A stretch of 64,000 nucleotides of DNA, from positions 1,745,501 to 1,809,500 of the forward strand of contig JAFREQ010000027.1 of assembly GCA_025331565.1 (NCBI GenBank), read 5' to 3'. Every line of letters begins with the position of its first letter. The first letter of the stretch is position 1. The DNA is from Holacanthus passer. Its lineage: Eukaryota > Chordata > Actinopteri > Pomacanthidae. The notes under the pieces are model-generated. The model made no database searches and was not told the DNA's origin. It saw only the letters and a program-made list of their open reading frames with translations. The position numbers were made by a program, and so were the translations under genes. Below are positions 49,761-62,049 of this stretch, one piece after another.

Positions 49761-50764
49761 CTCATCAGTGAAAGTAGGTGCTGAGAGACAGACCTTCAGT
49801 GATTTTATTAGGCTGCTCTCACACTCTGAGATAACAAACTCCCCATTAAGAACACTAACTGCTCCCGGGTGTGTTATTGAGGGAAATTATCAGTGGACTT
49901 GCTGTACACGCAAATGGCCAGACAGCAACTTTTTCACTCCTTTAATGACAGTCACCACCTCAAAAGTGCTTTTGAGAAAGCTTTGTGGAGTCAGGTTACA
50001 TAAGCAGTTTTATTATTATTATTTTTGTCGTGGGTTCACATCAAGTTTGACTTTGCTTTTTAATTTGAATGAACATGGAAAATGGCTCTCCTGCTAACTT
50101 AATGTGCCTTCATTGAGTGCGGCTTAATGACAGTGGACTGCAATTATTTTGCTGCTCAAGACACCGCCTGCATGCAGAGTGTTTACTGTCAGAGCATCGC
50201 CACTACAGAGCTCTCACCCCTCACTCTCTCACTCCATAAATAAGAGCCCTACTAACACTGGCTACTGAAAAAAACATTAATGAATAAATATCTGACTGAA
50301 GTCCGGGTAAAATAAAGCCCCTAATGGTCCAAATGTGCACCTTTCTATGAAGTAATTAAATGGCCATTTTTCCTTATTAAGGTTAGCTTGCCATAAAGAG
50401 CAGCCCGGACGTCCTTTCCCCAACAAACCTCCTCCAGATCCTTTGGTAACATTAACAAGTGTTATCATTTATGACTTCTTTTCTGGCAGGGAAACAAAGA
50501 AATCTTCATTCTAAAAAAATAACTCAACTATTTTATTCATTCAGCCATTCATTACGCTATCTTTGAATGAGCACAAATTCAATCACACAAATTTATGAAA
50601 CAACTTTTAATATAACCTTCTTTCACATAAAAAAGCCTCTTTTGTCTGCTATTCAACTACCAGCTCAATGAGAAGAATGTCTGTAAAACAGATTAGAAAA
50701 AACATAAAATATACAAGTAGATAAATAATAAATACAAACATGAATCTTTCAGCTGTTGTGTTTT

Positions 50765-51380
50765 TCATACAGAATACAAAACTGGTGAATGGATCACGTA
50801 GGTATTTACGTTCCATTTGCGCCACTGCTGGAAAATGGAGGTGATTATTTCTCTAATATCCGAGCAGGATCTCAGTTCTGGGAATTCCTCTGCACAGAAT
50901 CCTTCCAGTTGCTGTGATGCCCTCGTCCTTGGCCTTTCTGGTCCGTTTTCCTTCAGAATCTCCTTAAACATTTCATGCAGAGTGGACTGTGCCCTGTCGG
51001 TTCATGCCGTCTTGATCTATGGGTCATCAGCTCTCGAGTTGCTCGTGTGCTTTGTTTCACATCCTTATCAAAGTAGCCGTCCTCATATCGGGGATACAGC
51101 GAGGTTGCAATGCAGAAAATGGGATCGGGCTCCATTTGAGCAATGAGGGTTTAGGAGAGGTCATAGTCTGCAGCATATGTAGCGAGTCCTGGACACTTTC
51201 CATCACGTAGAATGTATTATTCCACCAAATGGTAACATCTTGGTTTAGCATTTCTAGTTTCATCCCCAGTTGGATCTGTACAGCCTGCAAGTGCAAGTAG
51301 GCGAGGGAAATCTGACTCAGGGAACTCAAGGAAATCTGATCTATTACAAATGAGTTAAAACCACAAATGTGCTTCAATTT
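50765..51380 (-). mobile_element. Decayed hAT-type transposase remnant
   Basis: Three minus-strand frames in different registers read as one broken protein. The first (51377 to 51057) has D-V-x-x-x-W-N-x-T-F-Y-x-M-E (DNA 51198-51239), which resembles the RWNSTF motif of hAT transposases, here with Trp in place of the usual Arg. The second (51135 to 50953) has S-L-Y-P-R-Y-E-D-G-Y-F (51060-51108), corresponding to the LLDPRYK segment. The third (50971 to 50765) gives a C-terminal LKENGPERPR-type segment ahead of the dimerisation region. At least two frameshifts separate them, so it is inactive. The BED finger at 30.4 kb is 20 kb away and is a separate insertion. Confidence 0.5.
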
Positions 51381-51514
51381 GATTGCTGACCTAGAAGTAG
51401 TGCATAATATTTCTTCTTCATTTCAAATCTTGAATCCCCAAACTTTCTGATTATTTCCAGGTTTATGTGAAAAAGATTTTTTAATGTGGTCTCAGACTTT
51501 TGGACCCCGCTGTG
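51381..51514 (-). mobile_element. Tc1-like transposon end
   Basis: The right border reads GTGGTCTCAGACTTTTGGAC followed by CCCGCTG. On the minus strand this is CAGCGGGGTCCAAAAGTCTG, the typical outer end of a Tc1-like fish element, which normally starts CAGTGGGG. Inside it, TTTATGTGAAAAAGATTTTT and ATCTTGAATCCCCAAACTTT continue the subterminal region. A TA follows within two bases of the border, compatible with TA target use. The opposite end was not found, so the copy is truncated or interrupted, possibly by the hAT remnant on its left. Confidence 0.5.
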
Positions 51515-54140
51515 TATTATTCATCTACTCTAGATTAGGCCTGACAGCAATGGAAAGCTCACCAGAGCTTGTAGATCCATGTTCATATAAACACAAAGAA
51601 CAAACTCCCACAAAATATCTATGTTTTTGCCAGGACCACTTCAAAGTTTGGTGCATAAGTTCAAAAAAGGCAGCATAGTTATGTTTGGCAGTAGGGATGT
51701 GTTCTGGATGATCACCACCCAGAAACAGTTTTGAAAATAACAGAAGCCATAAAAATGAGTTGTCAGATAAGTTTAACAGAGCAAACCATTTACAATTAAT
51801 AGTAAAAGCATAAATTGAAGATAATGAATGTTGAGTTGAAGCTGAGGTGGCGGCAGAGATTGCAGAGTCAGTGCTGATGTAACAGTTGCAGCAGTAGGTT
51901 AGCAGAGCATTTGAAACACAATATGATTTGACATTGAGCAATTGGCTGTCACAGTTTGGCAGGTGTACTCAGCGGAGAGCTTTGGCCTGATCACATGGCA
52001 GATAACGCTGTGGCCTGTGTTGGAGCCGGCGTATGTTGCCACACTAGTTCCATTTCTCTTTACCCTTTATTAATTTGAGAAAAAACTGATAAATAACCAA
52101 CCCATAAAAATACACACTCCATGATTTTATTATCAAGACAACCTATTAAATTCAGCTTTTTCCTCAGTTATTTACTGCAGACACACTTAGTTTCTACTGA
52201 ATACCTGACTGCCTCCACTAAAGTCATAAAAAAAATTAACACATTTTTATGAAATACAATTTTAGCAACATTCTGGGAATAAAAAACAGAGGTGCTGTTT
52301 CACACCGCAGTGGCCTGACACTTAATGTTGTGGGTGTTTTATTTAGACCATATAGCAATTTTATGCAAAGAGAAGGACCCAGCCGCCTCCAGTAATTTGA
52401 TATAAATCATTTGCCCAATCTCAAACAACTCAAAAGACAATCTCTCCCCTCCTAGAACGGATAAGAGAAACAGACAGAAGCTGACACTGATACAGATTCA
52501 GCAGTCAGTATTTCATATGATATGTTTCATCACACGTCTGACAAACAGCTGGCACAGCCGTACATCAGCCGGGAAGGTTTCACTCTGACAGACACTAGCT
52601 CAGGTTTTCTAACTGCATTTGCTTGCAGTTGAGTACAGTGGTTAGCTACAGTAAACCCTGCGTTGGTATTAACTGTGAATTCATTACATACTCTTTTCAA
52701 CATCAGCATTTCATCTAATTCAAAGGCAACGTAGACTCTTAACTTCACTGATTACACGCACCACTTATATCAAACAGTCACGTTTTTGTCATCCTTGTTT
52801 TTGTGAGCCTTTTGTGGTTGTGCAGTTTTTTTCTTAGTGTTTTTGGCAAAGTGTTTAATGTTCTTTTAGTTAGATTAGACTCTTCGGGGCTGATGAACCC
52901 ACACCTTAATGAGTAGTTTAATAATGATTACTTAATTAATCCTTAGCATAAAATCTATCTAAAAAGTACTAAATGCAAATTATGGCAGCAGTTCTAACCC
53001 ACGCTGTCTGAAACATATTCACACTGGCTGAATGACATAATGAAGCAAACTTTAAAATGTCAGTTTAAAATGATGGATGATGTAGAAACATTTCAGCCAT
53101 TTGATGTGATTTTAATATCAAATTATTTTGTGCCTCTGCAGGACACAAAAATTAAAGGCTGGCAGAGACTTTAAGACATAAATGGAGGAGAAAGCCTCTC
53201 TCACCGGTGACTGATCAGATATGATTTCCGTATCTCTATTATGGGGCCTGGTGCACACTGGGGGACAGTGATGTTGTAACTGAATCTCACAGCATCACAT
53301 TCAAGTATTAATATCATCTGGATCAAAACTTTTATCTCTGCATTGTGAGATGAAATATTCTGATTTGCTTGCACCCCTCATACGCACTGTGATGAAGATT
53401 CATGCATAACACTTCCTTTGAACCCTCATAGAAAAGACTAATTTGCACCTTTCTTCACAGCTCCCCTCTTGTCTGGACAAGACACGTCTCCCCCTCCACC
53501 CCCCCCGCTCCATCTCTCCCTCCTACTTTTCTGCCTCTAAATTATTCTTTATATTGCTTTGTTCTCTCCACCGGCTCTCCTTCTCTCACTCTCTGCCTCT
53601 TTTACAGTAATTATCATGCGACAGGATATACTGTTACAGAACCCATAAACTTCTGTTCCTGAATAAACTGCATAACTGCTGTGGTGTACCTCCACAAACA
53701 CACACACGCACACACATTCTGCCTCTCTAGACCAATCTCAGTTGCGTTTACCTGGCTCGACCGTCTCTGTGTGCGCTCATGCATGTCAGAGCGAGCGCGC
53801 TGAATATTTGCGTGGCCCTGTGTGTGTTACAGTGTGCGCACGCGTTTGTGTTTGTGTGCGAGGTTACGCTGGCTGATCCTGCGGTCCGGTGAGACGGGGC
53901 CAGATGGTGCCTGGCGGTTGGCTGTCTTCGTGGTGACCGAGCTGATGATGTTGTTTATGAAGTTTATTGATCCGATATGCATTGCTCCCAGAGTCCCCAG
54001 CCCCATCTCGATGTCTGTCTTTCTGCCTCTCCCACCGCTCTCAATTTATGTCCATGTGCTTGCCCCTAACCCCACTCTGCATATCCAACACACGCACACT
54101 CCCGCTCCTTCTGTGCATCTACGCTCCCCCCTGCCTCTCA

Positions 54141-54144
<4 letters not shown>

Positions 54145-54172
<28 letters not shown>
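54145..54172. repeat. (CA)n microsatellite
   Basis: A pure CA run of about 28 bp. Confidence 0.95.
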
Positions 54173-54706
54173 TGCACATCCTGTCTGTGCATGAACATTC
54201 CCAAACTCCCCAGCCCTCAAAACACTGGCCAGAAAAGAACTTACAAGCTGTCACTTCCCACACGCTCTGCTCTAATCTAATGGAGCCCTCACTCCCTGCC
54301 CCCTCCATCTCATGCAGGTCTGCCATCACTCTGATTTGCCACCCACCCCATCCTCCCATTTTCACATGGGCTCTGAACTTCAGACGCACCGAGTCGGTTT
54401 TCTTTTCCGCTGTCCATCAGCAGTCAAAACAACTTCGGGACAGTAGTGCCACCTCAGCGGCTGAAGCTGATATATATTTTAGCTGTGACCTGCAGCCCAG
54501 GTCGAGAAGAGCGAGCTGCTGATTTTAATTAGCTCTGAGACCTGTGGCAGATGGATGTGAAATGATTCTCATAGCCAGCAGCTTCAAGAGGACAGCCAGG
54601 ATGAGGAGAATTAGAACGCTCCTTTCTTCTTCCAACAGGGACGCAGGGAGCCCAGACTGATCAAATAAAGGCAGTGATCTATGCAGCAGCATGGCAGGGC
54701 AGACAG

Positions 54707-56130
54707 AGAATATTAGTTTCAGAATATTAGTTAGCTCCATTTATTATCCTTTTGGAAATTCTCTTTGTGTCTGAGGCAACTGTCTGACAAATACAGCCAC
54801 GACAGAAAAGACATTTACAATTAAAGACAGTTAATAGCAAAGTACAAAGACGTCACCAATAATCAAGAATTAAGTGCAACAAAATGCATGTGACACACGC
54901 TTCATATCACCTGGATTTGTTCAACACAGCTATACTGGGAGGGAAGAGGGATCTCTGGGCGAGCCCGCAAAGGTGGTGCCCTGTCCCTCCGTCCCGATCA
55001 TAAAAACTCATTCATCATAGAGAGGGTGTGACACATCACTCAGGATTGCCCGCCCTTTCCCTACCAATCAACACTCACAAAGCAGTGTCACACATATTAA
55101 CAATATTACTGAGTTTGTTCTTGTTGTGCTTGTTGCTGCAGACAGACAGTGAGAAATACCAGTCAGTGAAGCAGAAAGTTAGAATACTCTCCACAAATGA
55201 ACGATAGGAGAATCAGTATGTCTGTCCATCCCAAACTGTTGAAGCTGAAAAATAATCATTGTAATCCTCTCCTGTAAATGACAGTGACACCTAAATGTTT
55301 TCCACCAATTACTGTCCCTCGATATTCATATTCATTTACAAAGTCAACACACTCGTCATTTATAGCTATTTATTTGTGAGTCCTTCTGCTCGCTCTAAAA
55401 TCAAAGATCACTTCCTCAGAACTCAGAACTCATCCATGATACTTGCTGCTGGTTTGATCAGTGAAGATGAAACAATCACTGTATGATCGGTATATTTAAC
55501 AGTGATGGCATCAGATGAGTTGGCCTTTACAATCATTTGTGGACAGAGTAAATAGAAGTGGAGAGGTAACGCTCCCTCGTGGGGCCTCAGTGTCGGTAAT
55601 AATAGGGGAGGACACTGCAGCGTTTGCTCTGACACACTGTGATCTATCAGTCACAAAGGACTCCACCCATCTGATGGTTCTGCTGCTCACCTCTCACTGT
55701 AACTGCCTTTCCATTGAAATAAGCGGTTTTATAGTACTAATGCAGATAAAAAGTCCATAAACATAGCATGGACAGTGTATAATTTGCAGTAAGCTATGAG
55801 AACGCGATCTGACACTCTTCTCCCAGGACTCAATGCATGTTAAGGCTCCTGGACAGGAATCATTTATCCCTGTGGTGTTGATGTTTTTATAACAGGCTCT
55901 ATAAGTGAAGGTTTCCAGGCTCTGGGAACATCATGAGTATCAAGTGAGATTTAAAACAAGTGACTGTAAACAAGACTAAGCTCTTCCCTGCACTCCTTCG
56001 CTATCCTGCAGTTAATCTATCAGGACCAGCTGCCTTTCTGATGTTAATCCTTTTAAAACATGATTTAAAAATATTTCAGTTTCTCGTTGTTGGGGAGGTG
56101 CTTGAAGTGAAGAGCGTGATGTCACAGGTG
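54707..56130 (-). mobile_element. Decayed non-LTR retrotransposon (reverse transcriptase part)
   Basis: Read on the minus strand, pieces of a reverse transcriptase appear in the expected order despite stops and frameshifts. RINIRKAAGPD (domain 1, KAAGPD at 56019-56036) is followed by a segment like VP..WK.S.I.PV. Next comes APRGSVTSPLLFTLSTND (about 55565-55620), then the active-site region YTDHTVIVS (YTDH at 55483-55494, where an active enzyme has Y-A-D-D). SFVESILTF (about 55177-55201) and a C-terminal NKLSNIVN-like segment complete the order. The set fits the CR1/L2/Rex1 group of fish LINEs. The 3' end is near 54707-54734, where a 14 bp unit (AGAATATTAGTTTC / AGAATATTAGTTAG) is repeated twice, as in the short tandem tails of this group. 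It is dead: the catalytic Asp pair is broken and several stops are present. Confidence 0.75.
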
Positions 56131-59100
56131 GTCAATGTCAGGCCCGGGCCTTATGGGAGATATTCCTGCTCATAGACCTGGCCCACGCAGCCATATGGTG
56201 TGGAGGCGCGCGCGTGTGCATCTGTGCGCGTTTGTCTCGACATTCATTCATTTTAATTTGTCAAACACCACTTTAACAGAGGGAGCGATTCATTATTTTG
56301 CTGCTTTCCATCACACACACACAAACACACACTTACACACACACAGCAGAGGTCTGAACAGAAGGAACTTTCTTGCTGTCTGAACTTTGCAAGCAGATGT
56401 TGTGTGTGTTTGTGTCTGCGAGCGTGTGCACATATGCATGTGTGTGTATTAGACTGCAAGATCAAGAGAAAGAGAGCATCATTTGGAGGGAGACTGAAAA
56501 GATGTGTAGGCTTAGATCCTACCACATGTTGAAAATACAACCGGCCATTTGAAAGGTCTTCCATCTCCAGCGGCACCGCTGCAGTTCATAATGACTCCAT
56601 TTCTCACGGCAGCCAAAGGGGAGGATCAAAGTGGCTCAGAGAGAGGTAGAAGAAGACATGAAAAAAAGTTACAGGAAATGAATATGGAGTAAAGAGTTTA
56701 AGCTCATCTGAATCCATTGTGTCTGGAACTTAATCTCTAGAGCCACCAGAAGCTTAGATACTGTATGTGACTTTCTTCCCAATTATATGATTTAGTTACT
56801 TTTGGATTTCAAAAACATCCCAGACATGTATGATTCTAAGACATACGGCTGCAGCCATGTGCCAAAGTTGTCTCTACGTACTCATGTATTGTATTCTACA
56901 AGCCTGCATTTGTATCTGTCTTTGTTCAGTCTTTCACTTTGTTTTATTACATAAACTGACTGGATTAGTTTTATCCTAGTTTTGATTATATTCAGCATTA
57001 ATGTACATAGGGAGCATTTTGTTATTGATATAATCTGTTTACATCACATGTATTATCCTCTAAATGACTATTTCAGCAGAGTAATAATTTCACTACATTG
57101 CTTATCTTCACATTTTTTATTTTACTGACTAATGTAGCTCGTGTCAAGAATGTGCCTATGAAGATGGCAGAGAATAATCTGAAACCTGGGTCAGGCATTT
57201 ACATCCCACAGTTTCTATCTGACTATTCCAGCTGGCACATCCAGCTTTGTCAAACTGGGATGAGGGCTTTGCCAGGTTTCTGAAATCACAATATCTTGTT
57301 TATGTGCACACACATAAGCTGCATACTCCTAAAACCCGATCATGGCTGGAATACTAGTTTGCATGTAAACTCAAAATGTCCACTGAACTAAATGACAGAT
57401 TAGGTTGATGAACTCTAGAAGTACCTCCTTTGCTCCCCACATAATTACTATAGTCCCTAATGGGCTGGGGTTTTTTTTTGCCTGTATTTGATGCCTGTAT
57501 TAGCAATCTTCTGACAACTTTCTATAAAATATGACATTCATAAGAGTTTGGTCTAGTTTTCCTTTTGGGACCCTGCTGCTGTCCTCTTTTAAGAATCATA
57601 ATAGCCCTGGTCTTTTAATTGACGGCTCAAATAAGGCCTGTCATGATTAATTGTAGTCATTACTGTTTGTTGATTTTTAAAATGGCACAATAGGAAATAT
57701 CTACTGTACATAAGCCAAATTTTTTTTTACCTGACCAAGACTTTGTGTTCAAGTTAATTGCCTTTTTGTCACTAATGGCAGTAAAGGACATCGGCTAAAA
57801 GATAGACCACTGTGATGTGATATGAAAATGAGCATTTAGCATTTCACAGGGGAATTTTACATTGATTAATTTTGGAGAAGAAAATAAAAGACAGCACATA
57901 AAGCAACAGGAGCTCTTTTTTGACGCCTGCCTGAACTTCATATTTTCCAATTTACCTCTCCTCTCCTTCCCCTCTTGTTCTCCTCTATTTTCCTTCCCTC
58001 TGTCCGTCCCTTCCCATAATTGAATTGCTCCTTTGGTCGCCTAATGTTGCGGCAAATAACAGAATGAATATTCTCTACTGTAAACTCTACCATTTCCACT
58101 TGGATATCATACCTCGCTCTCCCTTTCAAAGCGCATGCCTCTGCTGCTCTGTCCCTCTCTTGTTTGCTTCTTGTTCTCACCCTCTTTCCCACATTGTCCT
58201 TATTTCCTGTCAGGTAGTATTAGGGCTTGTTGATCCCGGTTCAAAGGGAAAATGGTAATCCTGGTATTCCTCTGCTCCTGACCTTCAGCTCACATTGGGT
58301 CTTTAAAGGGAAATGATGATTAGTTTTTATATTGATTGTAGCAAAGCTTTGGAAATTGATTCAGCCTCATGTTGTTTCAGTGTTTCAGTGATTTTTTTTT
58401 TAAATTGTTAAGCCAAGTATTGCGAAAAATAATTATCAACCAGTGGAACTAATTGGCTTTTTGTCCTTTGGGTGCTGCAAAGTCTGAAGCTTATGCACTT
58501 AAGTCAGAGACACTTGTGTACTTGTGTCAAGGAGTTGACCATTTAAAGCAAATGGAAAGTTTCTGCTTTGAATAAGTAGCAGCATTGAGGATCTGCTGGG
58601 ACAACTGATCCCCACTTAATCAATACAAACATGAACATTAAATCTTAGACACATCAGAAATAACAAAAACTTGAGTGGCGTAGGGAGTTGTGGCAGCAAA
58701 TGGCATTAGCTTTAAGGTAACAGCAGACTAACAGTGAGCAGTGTCAGATTATATCATCTGTGCTGGACACCTGTATGATTAGGATTCGACCTTACCAGTG
58801 AAGTCAGACAGCTGATGAATGAGTCAGTGATTGTGAAGCAGGAATGAAGCAGCTGATGCCAATCAGCTAATGCAAGAACGACTTCAGCGCCCTGCCTGAA
58901 CTAATGCTGTGTGTCATTAGTTATAAATCACAGATGAGTTAGGTCAGGGCCGGACAAACGGCAGCACTGTGTGGAAAAGAAGCAGCCCTTCACTCATTTG
59001 AATGGGACCACTGTTTATGCAAAGAAAAGAAATTGAATCTGGTTCAACTTTTATCCAGCAAGAGGCTGCATGAGAAGATCCCTGGTCAGTTGAAATGTGA

Positions 59101-59699
59101 CTTTATATTGCTTCTATGTTGGTGTCTGATAAGCCTTCACACTCATTGATCTGTTACTCAACTGGACATTCTGGATCGTATTGCATCGTCTCACTGGTAC
59201 CTAAAGCAGCACGCCTGGATTATTTTAATACAGGACTATTTTCAGTCTGAATGCTCACTTAGTATATTTTTATTTTGTCTTTCTTCTTGCATTGTCTATC
59301 CAATGTCTTGTCAGTTGCTGATTGCCCCGTTGCTGACCTTGCCATCGGCTTGGGAAGTGCGTGGACAATGTGCCTGTTTTGATACAGCTGGAGTCGCGAG
59401 CAGTTTGTTTTCACCCCACAGCGAAAAGTGTCACCAGCAGAACATGATGTGTGTGGATGTTGCAAATTTTTGATCTGACCGTGGAATTATCAGAAAAATC
59501 TCTTATTGTTTTAGTAAATTGTTAAATAGTTAAAGCCCTGACTTGTCTGTGTCTGTGTGATTGTGTGTTTACATCCAACGAATCTGTGCATACATGCATA
59601 ATGTGTTCAATTGCGACTACTAATCATCTTTCTACATTTGTAATCGAATCGAGTGTAAATAATTGCGGAAAGGATTTTCTAACCTCACATTTAGGATTC
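56131..59699. other. Noncoding stretch, no gene seen
   Basis: Short CA/GT patches lie at about 56313-56345 and 56401-56450. Otherwise it is AT-rich unique sequence without recognisable exons on either strand. Confidence 0.55.
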
Positions 59700-60130
59700 A
59701 TCCATTGCCTCATTACAATTTATGTCTACTTCTCTTGTATCTAATTTAGGTCCGGCGTCTCTGCTCATACATTTTATTTGCTCACAAAAGGCTGGTTGTT
59801 GCTAAAAAAAATTGGCCAGAGGCGACTTATTCTACCGCCACACTATTATACATGAATTTTGCAGAAACGAAATCAGATGACTTGTTTAATTTTTAATGTT
59901 ATCACTGTACTGCATGGGGAGTGGGGGAGCGACACATGTGGCAAAGGGAGACAGGGAACAAGGGGTTGCTTTAATTGCATTGCATTTTCTGGTATTATTC
60001 ATTGTCAAGGTGGAGTGGGATAGAATTGCATTATGAAGACAGCACTTTAGGGCCTGCTGTCGGACTATGAATATTCATTGCTTATTCTGCCAAAAGCAAT
60101 TTGTTGTAGCTTTGTTTAAAACTGTTGACG
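59700..60130. promoter_or_regulatory. Candidate conserved noncoding element with a POU-type palindrome (inference)
   Basis: About 430 bp without microsatellites. It contains a perfect 12 bp palindrome, ATGAATATTCAT (60067-60078), which has the form of a dimeric POU-factor site. TTAATTGCATTGCATTTT lies about 100 bp upstream, with several ATTCAT and ATTGC words nearby. The density of POU/homeodomain-type words suggests an enhancer, but a chance occurrence cannot be excluded. Confidence 0.25.
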
Positions 60131-60580
60131 TGTTTTCCAAGTCTGTAGGCTATAAGTAGACCCACACGTATGCCACAAGGTAAAAACATTATGTTTTTAA
60201 TAAATTACATTTTCTTTCCTATCTTGACACACAATTGGGTGGATATTTTAGAGTTGATAGCACCACTATTTCCGGAGCCCGGCTTGCAGTCAGAAGTATT
60301 TGTTGTTTGCTGAGATAACAGCCTCTATGTCTGCCGGATATATCAGATGAATTTGAGTCTCCTCTAATCTGTCCTTAACTTTTGTCCGTTACTTGTACCT
60401 GTGTTCCAAATGTGCTGTCTTCGTCCTGTCACATTTCTCAAAGAGCCAAGGTAAAGAGAAAACTTTTTTTTTAAAGTGGAAAAGACATTAACTCTGAGGC
60501 TGTACTTAATGACTCTCCCAAATGACAGAGGCTTAGTCTGCCTCACACACTCAAGGGAGGGAGACGAGCAGCAGGAGAGA

Positions 60581-60628
60581 GAGGAGGTGGAGGAGGAGGA
60601 GGAGGAGGAGGAGGAAGAGGAGGAGGAA
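60581..60628. repeat. (GGA)n triplet repeat
   Basis: A GGA run of about 48 bp with one AGA interruption. It is responsible for an apparent polyproline frame on the minus strand. GGA repeats can form G-quadruplex-type structures (general knowledge). Confidence 0.95.
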
Positions 60629-61289
60629 CAAAAAGCTCCCTAAACTGCAGGAGTGCGCCACAGATGATTGCATCACGGTTGCAAAATATGTTACTGTTAA
60701 ATACCATGATTGTATTTCCTTTACTGTACAGTAAATACTTTATGTACTGAAACAAGCCTGATTAGGCCGTCATTTACATTTACTAAGACCCCTGGCCCTG
60801 GTATTAAAGCGCCATCTGTATTTGGGTATCTGGATAAGCCGAAACATATGCTAATACAAGGTGTAAACATAGGCGGCACACATTACCATACAAGTGTGGC
60901 TGAATTCAGAATAGCTCACATTTTGATCTCAGTCATCTACAGTAGATGTATGCAGTTCACACAGTGTGTTCAGATTTGTGAAGAAGTACCACTCGGCGTG
61001 TAGAACCATCATGACTCACTCCGATGTTTGCACTCAGCTTCACAGACGAGCTCCGGCGCGATCAGGCTTCAGTCGCAGCATTTACAGCCGCTGCAAGCCT
61101 CTTTTTCTGTGGCAAATACTACCTGCCTGTCATTTCTTTCACCTCCCGCTAGAGACGACCTGTTCTGTCTCAAATGAGAAGTAAACGCAGGCAGTCGTAG
61201 ATCAGATGTCAGATGTCCTCATACCCGCCGTGTTGTTTTTAGCCGTGCTCGTGACTCTGGGGATGGCAACGTCGGCTGGTTCACCATTT

Positions 61290-61775
61290 TGGTCCAGACT
61301 GAAATATCTCAACTATCGGATATGTTGCCATGAAATTTTGAATCTTACTGATCTTGGCGAAGATGTGAAGGTCAAACTTGTTATCCTGTTGTCCTGTGCT
61401 ATATCTCAACATCTACTGGATAAACTGGCACAAAGGTTTGTCCAGACACTGATGGTTTCCCGAAGATGATTCCTACTGATTTGTGATGCCCTGACTTTTA
61501 ATCTGGTGCCCACCAGCAGGTTGCCAGTTTGGTTAAGATGACTATAGACAACTGTTGCATGGATTGCTGTTTAAATTTGGCTCTCATACTAATGGGTGAA
61601 CTGTCATAACTTTGGTGATCCCTTAACTTGCATGCTAGCACACTACAGTCAGATCACAAACACAGGAAACAGTATACCTGCTAAACATCAGGTGTCAGCC
61701 ATCAGTTAGCATTGTGTTTCTGAGCATGTTAGCATGCTAACGTTAGGATTTAGCTCAAAGCAGCACATTCATTTT
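61290..61775 (+). repeat. Interspersed repeat family Y, copy 2
   Basis: It starts with AAATATCTCAACTATCGGAT and TTGCCATGAAATTTTGAA. A second, internal ATATCTCAACATCTACTGGA follows about 95 bp later. It contains CATAACTTTGGTGATCCCTT and ACCTGCTAAACATCAG, and ends with the 14 bp palindrome GTTAGCATGCTAAC (61728-61741) and TTTAGCTCAAAGCA. The order matches copy 1 at 23370-23640, and this copy is longer. Confidence 0.65.
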
Positions 61776-62024
61776 CATACCTACTCAGGTGCTTCGAAAA
61801 CATACCTGTTAATAAGCACAGGCTGTGATTTCATTTTAATACCAGGTGTAAATTGAGCTCTAATTCCCGTGTTTGTATATTCCCACGTGTGTGTAAGCCT
61901 GCGGGATCTGGGTTTAGTGATTCCCTCCTCATCTATTTCTGTCTGCCAGAGAGCAGCTGCTTCTGTCTGAACTGATCACTCAAAGACAGACGGAAAACAC
62001 AGAGAGAGAAAGTGTGTGACTGTG

Positions 62025-62049
62025 AGTGTGTGTGTGTGTGTGTGTGTGT
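62025..62049. repeat. (GT)n microsatellite
   Basis: A pure GT run of about 25 bp. Confidence 0.94.

Noticed and set aside
30482..51380. BED finger at 30.4 kb and hAT-type transposase at 51 kb as one split element
   Set aside because: They lie on the same strand in the wrong order: the minus-strand N terminus should have the higher coordinate. They are 20 kb apart, with Sidekick exons between.
53441..53640. Possible exon after the pyrimidine-rich tract ending TTTTACAG near 53607
   Set aside because: The sequence after the AG begins with TAA-type stops in the usable frame and shows no Sidekick residues.
60543..60755. Polyproline frame on the minus strand
   Set aside because: It is the translation of the GGA triplet repeat.
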